In this document: positions 35,106 through 44,314 of the stretch, one piece after another | How positions within the stretch are numbered: the first letter of the stretch is position 1 | Layout: every line of letters begins with the position of its first letter | Origin: Crocinitomicaceae bacterium | GTDB lineage: Bacteria; Bacteroidota; Bacteroidia; Flavobacteriales_D; Crocinitomicaceae | Assembly (NCBI GenBank): GCA_016709005.1 | Contig: JADJEU010000004.1 | Coordinates: forward strand, 124,001-188,000 | Direction of reading: 5' to 3' | DNA length: 64,000 bases | Made by a program: the position numbers and the translations under genes | The notes under the pieces: generated by a model | What the model was told of the DNA's origin: nothing | What the model saw: only the letters and a program-made list of their open reading frames with translations | Database searches by the model: none

Positions 35106-35939
35106 TTATTTTACCAATCGAATTCCTCTGTCCTCAATAGTAATCAAGCGTTCTTTATAAAGAGATCCAATTGCCTTTTTGAAAACTTTTTTGGAGATTC
35201 CAAACATGTGTTTGATTGACTCAGGTGATGTATTATCATTTGCTTCAATGAACCCGCCTCGTGTTTTTAGTTTTTCTAAAATCATTTGCGATGTTTCATC
35301 CACATGCACAAATCCTTGCTTTTGAAGTGAGACATCAATTTTTTCATCTTCGCGCAAGCGTTTAATAAAGCCTTTGGTTTTCATACCGACATGAACCGGC
35401 GTAAAAATTTCATTGGCGTATAAAAGTCCAGTATGTTCTTCGTTGATGATGACTTTGTAGCCGAGATCTGTTTTTTCCCAAATGATTAAATCAACTTCTT
35501 GTCCTTCTTCATAATCGTAGGGAACGTTATCTATGTAGCGATCTAGTTTGGTAGTTGCTGCAATTCGTTTCGATACTTTATCCAAATAAACTCTGACGAG
35601 ATAAGAAGTATTGTTGAACATTTCATATTTCTGCTCACGAAACGGAACAAGTAAATCTTTCATCAAACCCCACTCTAAAAAGGCACCAACCTGCGTGAGT
35701 TGTTTTACTTTGAGATAGGCAAATTGATCAACTTGTGCAAGTGGAGTTTCAGTAGTTGCAATGAGACGGTCTTCAGAATCGTGATAAATAAATACATCCA
35801 GATACTCATCTACTTTTGCGTTCTTGGGAACATATCTGGTAGGAATTAAAATTTCACCAGACTCTCCACCATCGAGGTAAAGGCCGAAGTCAACTTCTTT
35901 GACAATTCTAAGGTTATTGGTTTTTCCGATTTCAAGCAT
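35106..35939 (-). CDS. CvfB-like S1 RNA-binding protein
   Basis: CvfB-family proteins bind RNA through S1 domains and a C-terminal winged helix. The 277 residues hold an N-terminal S1-like domain (NNLRIVKEVDFGLYLDGGESGEILIPTRYV), a second S1 (KVKQLTQVGAFLEWGLMKDLLVPFREQ), a third (YKVIINEEHTGLLYANEI) and a winged-helix tail (SPESIKHMFGISKKVFKKAIGSLYKERLITIEDRGIRLVK). The length is normal. It is monocistronic; a terminator of the upstream 55-residue gene lies before it. The target RNA is unknown. Confidence 0.9.
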   Translation of the reverse strand: MLEIGKTNNLRIVKEVDFGLYLDGGESGEILIPTRYVPKNAKVDEYLDVFIYHDSEDRLIATTETPLAQVDQFAYLKVKQLTQVGAFLEWGLMKDLLVPFREQKYEMFNNTSYLVRVYLDKVSKRIAATTKLDRYIDNVPYDYEEGQEVDLIIWEKTDLGYKVIINEEHTGLLYANEIFTPVHVGMKTKGFIKRLREDEKIDVSLQKQGFVHVDETSQMILEKLKTRGGFIEANDNTSPESIKHMFGISKKVFKKAIGSLYKERLITIEDRGIRLVK

Positions 35940-35990
35940 GATAGCTATTTATTAAGGTAAAGATAGAATCTTTAGCGTTGGGTAAAATAA

Positions 35991-36020
35991 AAAAGAGCCT
36001 GCTTAATGACAGGCTCTTTT
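35991..36020 (-). terminator. Intrinsic terminator of the 55-residue protein gene
   Basis: AAAAGAGCCTG / CAGGCTCTTTT with 8-base loop, T-run on both strands. It lies 22 bases after the stop codon of the small gene at 36042-36209. Confidence 0.75.
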
Positions 36021-36041
36021 TCACCAACTATAAATTAAAGG

Positions 36042-36209
36042 TTAGAGTAATTGCGCTTTTGGATACAATTCCATCCATTTTTGCATTTGTTCTTTAGTCT
36101 TCAATGTAATAGTTGTTTTCGCATCAAGCTGAAGCTTGAATTTTGGCGTAGAATTTTTAATCTCATTGATTATTTTATCTACTTTGTCCATTGATTTTTT
36201 ACGTGCCAT
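36042..36209 (-). CDS. Small 55-residue basic protein
   Basis: The frame ATG to TAA encodes MARKKSMDKVDKIINEIK ... MELYPKAQLL. It is short but has good support: a terminator follows at once, a start codon lies after a gene-free region, and codon use is unremarkable. It is helical with Lys/Asp-rich faces, plus a Thr-Ile-Thr strand, and could bind nucleic acid or a protein partner. No family is recognised. Confidence 0.6.
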   Translation of the reverse strand: MARKKSMDKVDKIINEIKNSTPKFKLQLDAKTTITLKTKEQMQKWMELYPKAQLL

Positions 36210-36547
36210 GACAACTAATTTATTTACTAATTTTATTTAAAGATAACATCTTAATTGAATTAATGTTCTGATTTCAGGTACCTAATTTTCGTTTTTTAGA
36301 TTAAGTTAAGTTTTTCAGGGACGAATGACTGAAATAACGGGTACAAAAAATACCAATCGGTATATTTTAGATCTGTTCAAAATATTAATTATTGATTTTC
36401 AGCACATTGACAATTAAATGACAAATACCGATTCGGACAATCTTTCGACAAAATTAATTGTTTAAACTTATAATTACTGGCTTAACCAACGCGATTATCG
36501 GTCGTGAAGATTAATCCAAAATTAAATCGAACGAATATCGGTGAAAC
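36210..36547. other. A+T-rich gene-free interval
   Basis: I see no gene here. A short ATACC/GGTAT hairpin at 36350-36363 and several ATCGGT-like words recur without order. It probably holds the promoter of the small 55-residue gene (TATCTTTA, one mismatch to the -7 consensus) and the 3' end of the beta-propeller transcript. Confidence 0.35.
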
Positions 36548-39112
36548 TTATTTTCTCACCCAAATTTCCTTTTCCAAATGACCCGTTTGCGAAATTGTCA
36601 TCACCACATAAGAACCACTTTTCAGAAATCCAAGTTGCAAGGTATTCACTTCATTCGTCAGAAGAGTTGTAAATACTTCTTGTCCCTGCATATTAAAAAG
36701 AATCAGTTTCGAAGGTTCAGATACACGTACAGTCAAATTGCCTTCTGCAGAAGGATTTGGATAAATTCCTTTTCCATCAGCAACTTCCATTTCATCTGTT
36801 GATGCAGCGTAAGGCATATTCAAATCCCAGATTCCACGACCCCAGGTAGAAAAACGAACAACATGTTCAGCGTCTACATATTCTACCGACATGTATTCCT
36901 GAACCGGAGCAGAAATTCCAAGCAAACTATACCACTCACCTTCCGCAACAACGTAAACATAAGGGCCCGCGTCCGAGGCAACAAATAAATAATCTTCCTG
37001 TGGATCCATGCACATTTCGTGCACTGCCGTTTCTGGCAATGAAGCTGGCCAGATTCCGGTAAAGGTTACTCCTCCATCTGTTGACATGTGAACGGCATCT
37101 GTTATATAACCTGCACCACTTACAAATACAAGATTTGCAGTCAATCGGGACGCATAAATATCTGAGCTAAAAATCCACGCACCTTCAGGTCCGGTGAAAG
37201 AACTGGTCATTGTCCAATCAAGTCCGGCATCTTCTGAGTGAAAGAATTTTCCGTTGTCAGTAGCTACATAATACTGATTTTGATTGAGTGGCGTAACGCC
37301 GATTGCAGAAATATTTCCGCCACCAGACGCAGCATTGAAATCAAAATCATATTGATACGTGCTTGCACTGAAACCATCATTGATAAGTTTGATCAGATAC
37401 GATCCACTGCCTCCGGTCTCTTCCCCTCCACCCACAAAAATATAATCGTCAGCAGGATTTACCGGCGCTTCAGTAGGAACAATCCAATCGTAATTTGGCA
37501 TATCCGATCCGTCAATATTATACCAATAAGCTGCAGAAGCGTCATCCATTGCATTTGAATAATATGAAAAATCAGCTCCCGGATATTGTGTCCAGATTCC
37601 TTGCCCATTATTTGAAAATTGCATTTGACCGTAATCTCCAGAAATCACTTGTTCAAAATTGGAGGTGGTTAATAGATTTCCTGCTGCCGTGCGCTGGAAA
37701 CCCTGATCTTGTGAACCGCCAAAAATGTAAGATGAGTTGATAGGACTCGTAATAACGTCATAAAATTGTCCCACATTTAAGTGCAGCATACCAATATTTT
37801 CTGTTGTAGCTAAATTATCATACGAGATACTTACACCACCATGATTTGGAATAATCGTAATCTCATCTCCATTTGATTTTTTGAAAGGAGAGATACTCAT
37901 GATGTCTGCGTGAATTTTTCCCGGAACGTCATCGTAATATTCCCACCACTCGTTTACTTTATTGAAGTTCAGACCACCATCGGTTGATCTCCACAATTCC
38001 ATTTCCCCCATGTACAAAACATCTGCATTATCAATAGACACAGCTATTCCAGCTTCCCACGATGAAACCGGAGTTGACGCGACGAATGTATAACTTGAAC
38101 CACCATTGGTAGATTTGTAAAGTTCAGTATTGTCCATTAGCACATACAAAGTAGTATCCGTTGAACTCATGGTGGATGTCAGATAACAGGCATCTGCGCC
38201 GCTAAGCGCAAGGGTTGTGGAAACAGGTGTGAGTGTTGTTCCTTCAAAAATATAAGATTCTGAATTTCCATTGACGATGTAGGCACGCGCCGAATTATGC
38301 GGTGCAGAAAGTGATGCAAAATTATTATCGCTTGTGTTGAAGTTGGTTAAAAGCGTCCATGATTCACCATTTGTTGTTGAATAAGCCAGTCGATTTTGCC
38401 AATCGCCTAAACCAAAACTGTAACCATTATAGAGATACACCAAGGTACCTGCTGCATCATTTAATCTCACCAGATCAATGGCAGAGCCGTAGTCCCAGGT
38501 AGCCGTAAAACCAGTAGCCTGCGTCCAGGTTGCACCTTCATCATCAGAATAAAAAATACCGTGTGATTTTGCGGCAACGATGCGCAAACCTCCCCCTGGT
38601 AAATAGAACACTTTTAAAACTTTCGAACCAAACTGAATATCATCATTGAGTGGTTCCCAGGCACCGTCATTCAAATCTCCCTTCCATATAATTCCACCAT
38701 CTGAAATGGCGTAAAGCGATTCGGTCAACGGATCAAAATCACTGACCTGAACATTTCCTGCAAGGTTGTTGCTGCCGCGCTGAATCCATTCCGCCTCAAA
38801 GGCTCCGTTGGCAAAAATTTCGGGCGTCTTTTGCAATCGCATCTGAGCACGTTGCTCATAGATGGCATGAAAATTTGCTGCATTCACTTCACGCCAGTTT
38901 GGATAATTACCGTGTATGTGATCAAAATAATTACGTTTACGTTCACCAAAACCTTCTTCATCTTGCATGTGTTCATAGACTTGCGTTGGGATTGGAATAC
39001 CTGATTTTTCATCCTTTAGTATTTCTTGTTCAACAGGTTGAGTCAGAAAATAATTTGTTGTGATTGTTCCTACAACCGCAACTCCCACTAAACCTAAGAC
39101 ATAACGCTTCAT
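36548..39112 (-). CDS. T9SS-sorted beta-propeller protein with BNR-like repeats
   Basis: The start at 39112 (MKRYVLGLVGVAVVGTITTN) gives an N-terminal membrane/signal segment; the longer frame adds MQSKLVC. The 854 residues contain several BNR/Asp-box-like units (GIFYSDDEGATWTQ, ELYKSTNGGSSYTF, LWRSTDGGLNFNKV, FHSEDAGLDWTMT, MSTDGGVTFTG), which build a propeller like VPS10 or sialidase-type proteins. The end is a type A sorting domain (GIYPNPSAEGNLTVRV ... GSYVVMTISQTGHLEKEIWVRK). It should be surface-exposed or secreted by T9SS. No catalytic glycosidase residues are evident. Confidence 0.8.
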   Translation of the reverse strand: MKRYVLGLVGVAVVGTITTNYFLTQPVEQEILKDEKSGIPIPTQVYEHMQDEEGFGERKRNYFDHIHGNYPNWREVNAANFHAIYEQRAQMRLQKTPEIFANGAFEAEWIQRGSNNLAGNVQVSDFDPLTESLYAISDGGIIWKGDLNDGAWEPLNDDIQFGSKVLKVFYLPGGGLRIVAAKSHGIFYSDDEGATWTQATGFTATWDYGSAIDLVRLNDAAGTLVYLYNGYSFGLGDWQNRLAYSTTNGESWTLLTNFNTSDNNFASLSAPHNSARAYIVNGNSESYIFEGTTLTPVSTTLALSGADACYLTSTMSSTDTTLYVLMDNTELYKSTNGGSSYTFVASTPVSSWEAGIAVSIDNADVLYMGEMELWRSTDGGLNFNKVNEWWEYYDDVPGKIHADIMSISPFKKSNGDEITIIPNHGGVSISYDNLATTENIGMLHLNVGQFYDVITSPINSSYIFGGSQDQGFQRTAAGNLLTTSNFEQVISGDYGQMQFSNNGQGIWTQYPGADFSYYSNAMDDASAAYWYNIDGSDMPNYDWIVPTEAPVNPADDYIFVGGGEETGGSGSYLIKLINDGFSASTYQYDFDFNAASGGGNISAIGVTPLNQNQYYVATDNGKFFHSEDAGLDWTMTSSFTGPEGAWIFSSDIYASRLTANLVFVSGAGYITDAVHMSTDGGVTFTGIWPASLPETAVHEMCMDPQEDYLFVASDAGPYVYVVAEGEWYSLLGISAPVQEYMSVEYVDAEHVVRFSTWGRGIWDLNMPYAASTDEMEVADGKGIYPNPSAEGNLTVRVSEPSKLILFNMQGQEVFTTLLTNEVNTLQLGFLKSGSYVVMTISQTGHLEKEIWVRK

Positions 39113-39229
39113 ACAGACTAATTTTGATTGCAAAATACGAATTCCATTTTATGTGCGTTTGTCTTTTTCGTTAAACCCTTGCAATCCTGCCGAACCTTTG
39201 CGGTAAATCAACGTAAACGAATCATTGAT

Positions 39230-39237
39230 TATTTTTG
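39230..39237 (+). promoter_or_regulatory. Putative -7 box of the Wzz gene
   Basis: TATTTTTG matches TAnnTTTG and lies 19 bases before the ATG at 39257. A TTTG at 39197-39200 is too far (29-base spacer) to be a convincing -33. Confidence 0.35.
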
Positions 39238-39256
39238 CAAGCCAATTAAAGATTTC

Positions 39257-40249
39257 ATGAGCCAGGAACAAAACTTAAATTCAGGACAATTGATTGCGTT
39301 TTTATGGAAAAAACGTAAACCAATTATGATCATCACTGCATCTGCACTTTTTGTGTCGGTAGTTATTTCATTAATGATGACCCCTTATTATATGTCGCGC
39401 GCGGTTGTATTCCCAACCAAATCAAACTCGGTTGATTACAATACCAATAGCCGTAATTCAGTGGTTGAGTTTGGTGATGAAGCGGATGCTGAAAGGCTTT
39501 TGCAAGTTTTAATCTCACCTGAAATCCGGGATAGCCTTATTCATAAATACGATTTGTACTCACACTATGAAATCGATTCGAGTGATGCACACGCTCGTTT
39601 TGAATTCCAAAAAATCTACGAAGGCAACATCAAGTTTGAACGAACACGATACAACTCGATCAACATCGATGTCTATGATACGGACCCAATTATTGCAACT
39701 GATATCGCAAATGACATCGTCAGATTAGTAGATACTGTGATGAACCGAATGATTCGTCAGCGTTCAGTAGGCCCAATGCATGCGGTGCAACATGAAGTTT
39801 CTTTAATCAAAACTGAAATGGGTGATTACAGTGATCGTCTGAAAAACTTAAGTGACTCAGGTGTTGTTAGTAAAGATGAGCGTCAGAATATGAATGCTGT
39901 CTACTTAGAAGCAAAACGTTCAGGTGATAAAGATTTTGCTGAAGAGATGAAACGCAAAATTGATGCAACACAGAAATATGGAACAGATTATGACATCTAT
40001 TCTAACCTGAGTGAATTCTTTGCCTTGCGCTATTCAAATATTTTAGATGTGAATGATCAGGCATCGCAATATGCCAGCACAAACATTCAACAAACCATTA
40101 GACACAGTCCGGCAGAAATTCCGGACAAAAAAGCAAAACCAAAACGAGCAATCATCGTTTTATTTGCAACCTTCAGTGCATTCCTTTTCTCTATTTTCCT
40201 TTTGTTGGGAATTGAGAAATTCAGAGAAATCAAGCAAAATAATTTATAA
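39257..40249 (+). CDS. Wzz-like polysaccharide chain-length protein
   Basis: The start is set at 39257 (MSQEQNLNSGQLIAFLWKKRKPIMIITASALF), which matches the family; the upstream frame extension is not plausible. Topology is N-terminal membrane segment (about residues 20-42), a large periplasmic coiled-coil domain (about 45-290), and a C-terminal membrane segment (ITVLFATFSAFLFSIFLLLGI region, about 297-320). This is the PCP/Wzz arrangement that controls length of exported polysaccharide. No cytoplasmic kinase domain is attached. The O-antigen ligase gene follows in 12 bases, so both act in the same surface-polysaccharide pathway. Confidence 0.8.
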   Translation: MSQEQNLNSGQLIAFLWKKRKPIMIITASALFVSVVISLMMTPYYMSRAVVFPTKSNSVDYNTNSRNSVVEFGDEADAERLLQVLISPEIRDSLIHKYDLYSHYEIDSSDAHARFEFQKIYEGNIKFERTRYNSINIDVYDTDPIIATDIANDIVRLVDTVMNRMIRQRSVGPMHAVQHEVSLIKTEMGDYSDRLKNLSDSGVVSKDERQNMNAVYLEAKRSGDKDFAEEMKRKIDATQKYGTDYDIYSNLSEFFALRYSNILDVNDQASQYASTNIQQTIRHSPAEIPDKKAKPKRAIIVLFATFSAFLFSIFLLLGIEKFREIKQNNL

Positions 40250-40261
40250 GATTTTTACCGC

Positions 40262-41716
40262 ATGCAGGAGATTCTCAAAATGCGGTGGTTCTACCTTCTT
40301 GGATTTATTTTCCTGGGAGTCAACTCCTATTTAATTAGTAAAGATCAACTGCTGCTTACTGCTTTCCCTATTGGTTTACTCCTTGTTTACACGGCGATTT
40401 TTCACATGGATAAATTATTCATGTTCATTGTTTTTTGTACGCCCCTCTCAGTAAATATTGAAGAATATGTAGGTGGTTCAATTGGACTTTTTTTACCAAC
40501 CGAACCCTTGCTATTTGGTATTCTGATTTTGGTTGTACTCATGCAATTTATTTCCAAATGGTTTGACCGTGAGTTTCTGAGACACCCTATCACCATTATC
40601 TTTGCACTACAATTCAGTTGGATTTTTCTGACCTCGATTACAAGTGAATTACCATTAGTCTCCTTCAAATTTTTGCTGACTAAATTGTGGTTTATTATTC
40701 CCATTTATTTTTACGGATACTTATTTTTCAAAACAGAAAAAAACATCAAGTGGTTTATCTGGTTGTTTATTGGATCACTTACGATTGTAGTTTTGTATAC
40801 CTTGTCAAACCACGCCATGTATGGCTTTGATGAAGAGACTGGCCACTGGGTGATGTTTCCGTTTTTTAAGGATCATACATCTTATGGTGCAATATTAGCT
40901 TTGGTATTTCCAATTCTGATTGGTTTCTTAATCGGTAGAAAAAATGGTCCATTGGTTCAAATTACGCTCATCTCTTTGATTGTACTTTTTGGTTTTGCAA
41001 TCATGATGTCCTATACACGTGCCGCCTGGTTGAGTTTGATTGCTGCCTTGGCCGTTTACTTTTTAATCCGGTTCAAAATCAGATTCAGATACCTACTCGC
41101 AATAGGAATGGTTGGATTGATCTATGCCGCTATCTCATGGACGCAAATCATGCACTCCCTTGAAAAAAATGATGCAGAACATGCCACAGAAAATATGGAT
41201 GAACGCATTGAATCCATGGCCAACATTACCACCGACGCATCTAATCTGGAAAGATTAAACAGATGGTATTGCGCCGTTCGTTTGTTTGAAGAGCGACCAA
41301 TCTTAGGCTGGGGTCCGGGAACCTATGCCATGGTTTACGCTCCTTTCCAATTAGAGTCTTTCAAAACAATCATCTCTACAAATTCTGGTAACCGTGGAAA
41401 CGCACATTCAGAATATTTAGGACCGATGTCTGAGCAAGGTTTGCCTGGACTCATTCTGATGTTAGTTTTAGTGGGCTACATTTTTTACACCGCCATTAAT
41501 CTCTACATACGCATGCCCGATGGAGATTTGCGATTGACGGTTTTACTACTCACGCTTGCTTTGGTCACGTACTTTGTTCACGGAATTCTGAACAATTATT
41601 TAGATACAGATAAAGCTACTGTTCCGGTTTGGGGCTTTACTGCGATTATCGTGATGCTGGATTTGAAGTTTAGCAAGATGGTGAAAAAAGGTGATCAGGT
41701 AAAAGGTAATCAGTAA
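40262..41716 (+). CDS. O-antigen ligase/polymerase family membrane protein
   Basis: The 484 residues contain about eleven membrane segments. The Wzy_C/RfaL-type loop follows WYCAVRLFEERPILGWGPGTYAMVYAPF and holds NRGNAHSEYLGPMSEQGLPGLIL, with conserved Arg and His residues that act in lipid-linked glycan transfer. Enzymes of this group ligate or polymerise O-antigen-like glycans at the periplasmic side of the inner membrane. It lies right after the Wzz-like gene; together they handle late steps of surface glycan assembly. Ligase and polymerase cannot be distinguished from sequence alone. Confidence 0.8.
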   Translation: MQEILKMRWFYLLGFIFLGVNSYLISKDQLLLTAFPIGLLLVYTAIFHMDKLFMFIVFCTPLSVNIEEYVGGSIGLFLPTEPLLFGILILVVLMQFISKWFDREFLRHPITIIFALQFSWIFLTSITSELPLVSFKFLLTKLWFIIPIYFYGYLFFKTEKNIKWFIWLFIGSLTIVVLYTLSNHAMYGFDEETGHWVMFPFFKDHTSYGAILALVFPILIGFLIGRKNGPLVQITLISLIVLFGFAIMMSYTRAAWLSLIAALAVYFLIRFKIRFRYLLAIGMVGLIYAAISWTQIMHSLEKNDAEHATENMDERIESMANITTDASNLERLNRWYCAVRLFEERPILGWGPGTYAMVYAPFQLESFKTIISTNSGNRGNAHSEYLGPMSEQGLPGLILMLVLVGYIFYTAINLYIRMPDGDLRLTVLLLTLALVTYFVHGILNNYLDTDKATVPVWGFTAIIVMLDLKFSKMVKKGDQVKGNQ

Positions 41717-41960
41717 TCGGGTAATCGGTAATCAAGTAATCAGGTAAACGGTAATCAGTAGTCTGATAATCGGGTAATCGGTAATCAAGTAATCAGGTAA
41801 ACGGTAATCAGTAATCGGTAAAAAGGTAAATTGGATATTTGATTGAGAATTCTTGCCTGACTAATTAATTACCATAAAAAAACCGACCACCTAACCACCG
41901 ATTACCGATTACCAATCACCATAAAAATACGACCACCGATTACCAGATAACCGATTACCA
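41704..41960. repeat. Degenerate GTAATC array with complementary GATTAC arm
   Basis: Eleven copies of GTAATC lie between 41704 and 41818. A 43-base segment is repeated exactly at 41718-41760 and 41771-41813 (53-base period). A complementary arm with four GATTAC words lies at 41893-41960. The arms could form a long imperfect hairpin between the O-antigen ligase gene and recF. Confidence 0.75.
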
Positions 41961-41980
41961 AAAACCCCGCAACAATTCCG

Positions 41981-41988
41981 TATATTTG
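41981..41988 (+). promoter_or_regulatory. Putative -7 box of recF
   Basis: TATATTTG lies 16 bases before the ATG of recF, right after the repeat array. No -33 element is visible, since the array occupies that region. Confidence 0.4.
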
Positions 41989-42004
41989 ATCCACCGAAAC
42001 CGTT

Positions 42005-43120
42005 ATGTACATCAGCGCCCTTTCATTGGTCAATTTTAAAAACTATTCTGAAGCTCAATTGGAGTTTTCGGAAAGTATCAATGTATTTGTAGGCAATAAC
42101 GGTGAGGGAAAAACCAATTTGCTGGATGCGATTTTTTATCTTTGCTTTTGCAAAAGTTTTTTAAATCCAATCGATAGTCAGAACATTCGCCACGACGAAA
42201 AGTTTTTTCTGCTACAAGGAACCTATCAAAAGGACGAAAAGGAAATTGAGATTTCATGCTCCGTTCAGCACGGTCAAAAGAAAAAAGTAAAACGCAATAA
42301 AAAAGAATACGAACGATTAGCCGATCACATTGGATCTTTTCCTGCGGTGGTGATTTCACCCTATGACACCAACTTAATATCTGAAGGAAGTGATACACGT
42401 CGCAAATTTATTGACAGCATCATCTCACAATTTGACCGATCGTATTTAGATAATTTACAGCGCTATAATAAAGTATTGGATCAACGCAATGCTTTGCTGA
42501 AACAGTTCTACGATCAACGCATCTTTGACCCTGAGAGTATTGATGTTTGGGATATTCAGTTGATTGAATTGGGTAAAGTGATTCACGAAAAAAGACAGCA
42601 TTTTTTAGTGGATTTTATTCCCGTGTTTCAAAAATATTTTGATCTCATTGCCAATCACAAAGAAGAAATTGAAATTGAGTATCGCTCACAACTCAACGAT
42701 GGAAATTTTGCAGAAGAGCTAAAAAAATCTGAACGCAGAGATATGAATACAGGCTTTACGTCGGTTGGTATTCATAAAGATGATTTGATCTTTCACATCA
42801 ACAAACAACCCATCAAAAAATTTGGATCACAAGGTCAGCAAAAATCGTTTTTAGTTGCTTTAAAATTGGCACAGTTTGAGATTATTAAAAATCTGCTCGA
42901 TATGAAACCAATTTTATTGTTGGACGATGTCTTTGATAAATTGGATCATCACCGCGTAACTCATCTGATGAAACTGGTTTCAGATCATGCTTTTGGACAA
43001 GTATTTGTAACCGATACAGACATTGACCGCATTCACAAAGTTTTCAGAGATACTGGTATGGCGCAACGCATTTTTATGGAGGGGGAAGTTGAGCAAGCAC
43101 TAAAAAGGGATGGCGTGTGA
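42005..43120 (+). CDS. recF: DNA replication and repair protein RecF
   Basis: RecF binds gapped DNA and promotes RecA loading with RecOR. The 371 residues show Walker A GNNGEGKTNLLDAIFYL, a conserved ISPYDTNLISEGSDTRRKFID region, the signature and Q-loop portion GSQGQQKSFLVALKLAQFEI, and Walker B PILLLDDVFDKLD with D-loop. The length is normal. No dnaN or dnaA flanks it. The sequence just past its stop is damaged-looking and partly resembles a DUF721 gene that often follows recF. Confidence 0.95.
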   Translation: MYISALSLVNFKNYSEAQLEFSESINVFVGNNGEGKTNLLDAIFYLCFCKSFLNPIDSQNIRHDEKFFLLQGTYQKDEKEIEISCSVQHGQKKKVKRNKKEYERLADHIGSFPAVVISPYDTNLISEGSDTRRKFIDSIISQFDRSYLDNLQRYNKVLDQRNALLKQFYDQRIFDPESIDVWDIQLIELGKVIHEKRQHFLVDFIPVFQKYFDLIANHKEEIEIEYRSQLNDGNFAEELKKSERRDMNTGFTSVGIHKDDLIFHINKQPIKKFGSQGQQKSFLVALKLAQFEIIKNLLDMKPILLLDDVFDKLDHHRVTHLMKLVSDHAFGQVFVTDTDIDRIHKVFRDTGMAQRIFMEGEVEQALKRDGV

Positions 43121-43304
43121 TGGGAGCTGGGGGGGCCGTTGCCAAACGCACCGACTCCAAAAAAATTGGGGGGGAGGTTCTTTTTCCCAAAAAAAAACAT
43201 CGTGGCGCAGTGGTTTTTAAGTGTATGAAGGAGGATAAAGTTGCAGCGGGTTGGATTATTAAGATGTTTTTTTATACCCCCCCCCCCCCCCCCCGGGCCC
43301 CTAA
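43117..43304 (+). pseudogene. Damaged reading frame, possible DUF721 remnant, with homopolymer runs
   Basis: Directly after recF, a frame carries TDSKKIGGEVLF, KKHRGAVVFK and KEDKVAAGW. Together they resemble the start of DUF721 proteins, which often follow recF in this phylum. The frame is broken by runs of G (GGGGGG near 43132 and 43170), A (near 43193) and an 18-base C run at 43277-43294. This looks like poor consensus sequence rather than evolved sequence. The DUF721 reading is a guess from short matches. Confidence 0.3.
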
Positions 43305-44157
43305 GTGAGATTACCCAGATAAAGGGAAGTAGATTACGATTTACAGAAGTGTTTTGATAAAAATCGAAACATGGACTTAGTAACTCTCTTAGAGAATTTT
43401 GATACACAAGAAAAGTGTATTAATCATTTAGAAAAATCCGTTGGAATTCAAAACCACTTGCAATCGAAGAGACACTGTCAAACTGCGCCCTTTGGCGTTT
43501 TGATGCAAACAGTTTTTGAATCAACCAAATTCCTTGAAAAATGGATCAATTTTTATAATAGTGGGGAAAAATCATTGGAATTGTCCCGTCACTGATGTAA
43601 ATAAAGATACAGCTTGGTTTTTACAAAGAAGAAGCAATGGAAGAAACTCACCTACTCCAAAGGAATTGTGGAAATTGATGAAACCTACTTTGGTGGAAGT
43701 ATGACCAAGATGCATAAATCAAAAAAAAAAAAAAATTATTTTTCGGGGGGGGTGAACATAAAACACCCGTGCTAGGAATGCAGCAACGTGAAGGCAAAAT
43801 TATACTGCGAGTCCTAAAGAAGGCCTGGGGCGAAAATCAAACCTATTTTATGTCAAGCAATCAAAGAAAGTACAGTAGTGACTGATGGTTTTGGAAGATA
43901 CTCTTGAATAGGAAATGTCTACAAGGGCCACATATTATTAAATCATGCAAGAAGATATTTACTAAAGGCCGCTTTCAGGTTTGGGGAATTCTGAAAAGAG
44001 GATCATAGGATCTTATCACAAAATATCTATCAAATATTTTCAGGAATACTTGAATGAAATTGCTTTCAAATTCAACTACAAGAAGAATGAAGAAAGGTTT
44101 AATACCCTTGTAAATAATATGATTTCACGAGCCTTCCCGTTTTCTGGGTAATCTCAC
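43305..44157 (+). mobile_element. IS1595-family insertion sequence, about 853 bp
   Basis: Terminal inverted repeats start GTGAGATTACCCAGA at 43305 and are mirrored at 44133-44157; 23 of the first 25 bases match. The element lies inside a copy of the CCCCTCTCC palindrome: left flank GGGCCCCT, right flank TCCAAAGGAGAGGGG. No clean 8-bp target duplication is visible because the left flank is disturbed. The body holds one broken transposase gene. Confidence 0.75.
43371..44125 (+). pseudogene. IS1595-family transposase, multiply frameshifted
   Basis: The N-terminal part starts MDLVTLLENFDTQEKCINHLEK and includes TVFESTKFLEKWI. Later segments lie in other frames: NKDTAWFLQRRS, then GIVEIDETYFGGSMTKMHKS (about 43661-43715, the DDE catalytic Asp-Glu-x-Tyr-x-Gly-Gly motif), HKTPVLGMQQREGKIILRVLKKAWGE (about 43756-43840) and STVVTDGFG (about 43871). 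At least five frame changes are needed to connect them, and runs of A14 and G8 near 43718-43757 fall between. It cannot produce transposase as shown. Read error in a multi-copy element is a likely cause. Confidence 0.7.
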
Positions 44158-44314
44158 TCCAAAGGAGAGGGGAAGATTGGTTCTCTCAATTCGTCACTCA
44201 TCATTCTACATTCGTTATTCGATATTGGATATTCATGATTCATTTCAAGAGTTCACGTAGAATTTCAACTCAAATCATTTTTTTGTATCTTGTCACAAAT
44301 CCAAATCCAAGATT

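Larger units (their letters stand above)
43291..44172. repeat. Copy of the CCCCTCTCC/GGAGAGGGG palindrome split by the IS
   Basis: The left half CCCCGGGCCCCT is at 43291-43302 and the right half TCCAAAGGAGAGGGG is at 44158-44172. Without the IS they reconstitute the same unit as 9612-9638 (there CCCCGGCCCCT, then CTCC-AAA-GGAGAGGGG). Confidence 0.6.

Noticed and set aside
43033..43407. A 124-codon minus-strand frame with Pro/Gly runs
   Set aside because: It spans the poly-C/poly-G region and the end of recF; its composition reflects homopolymers.
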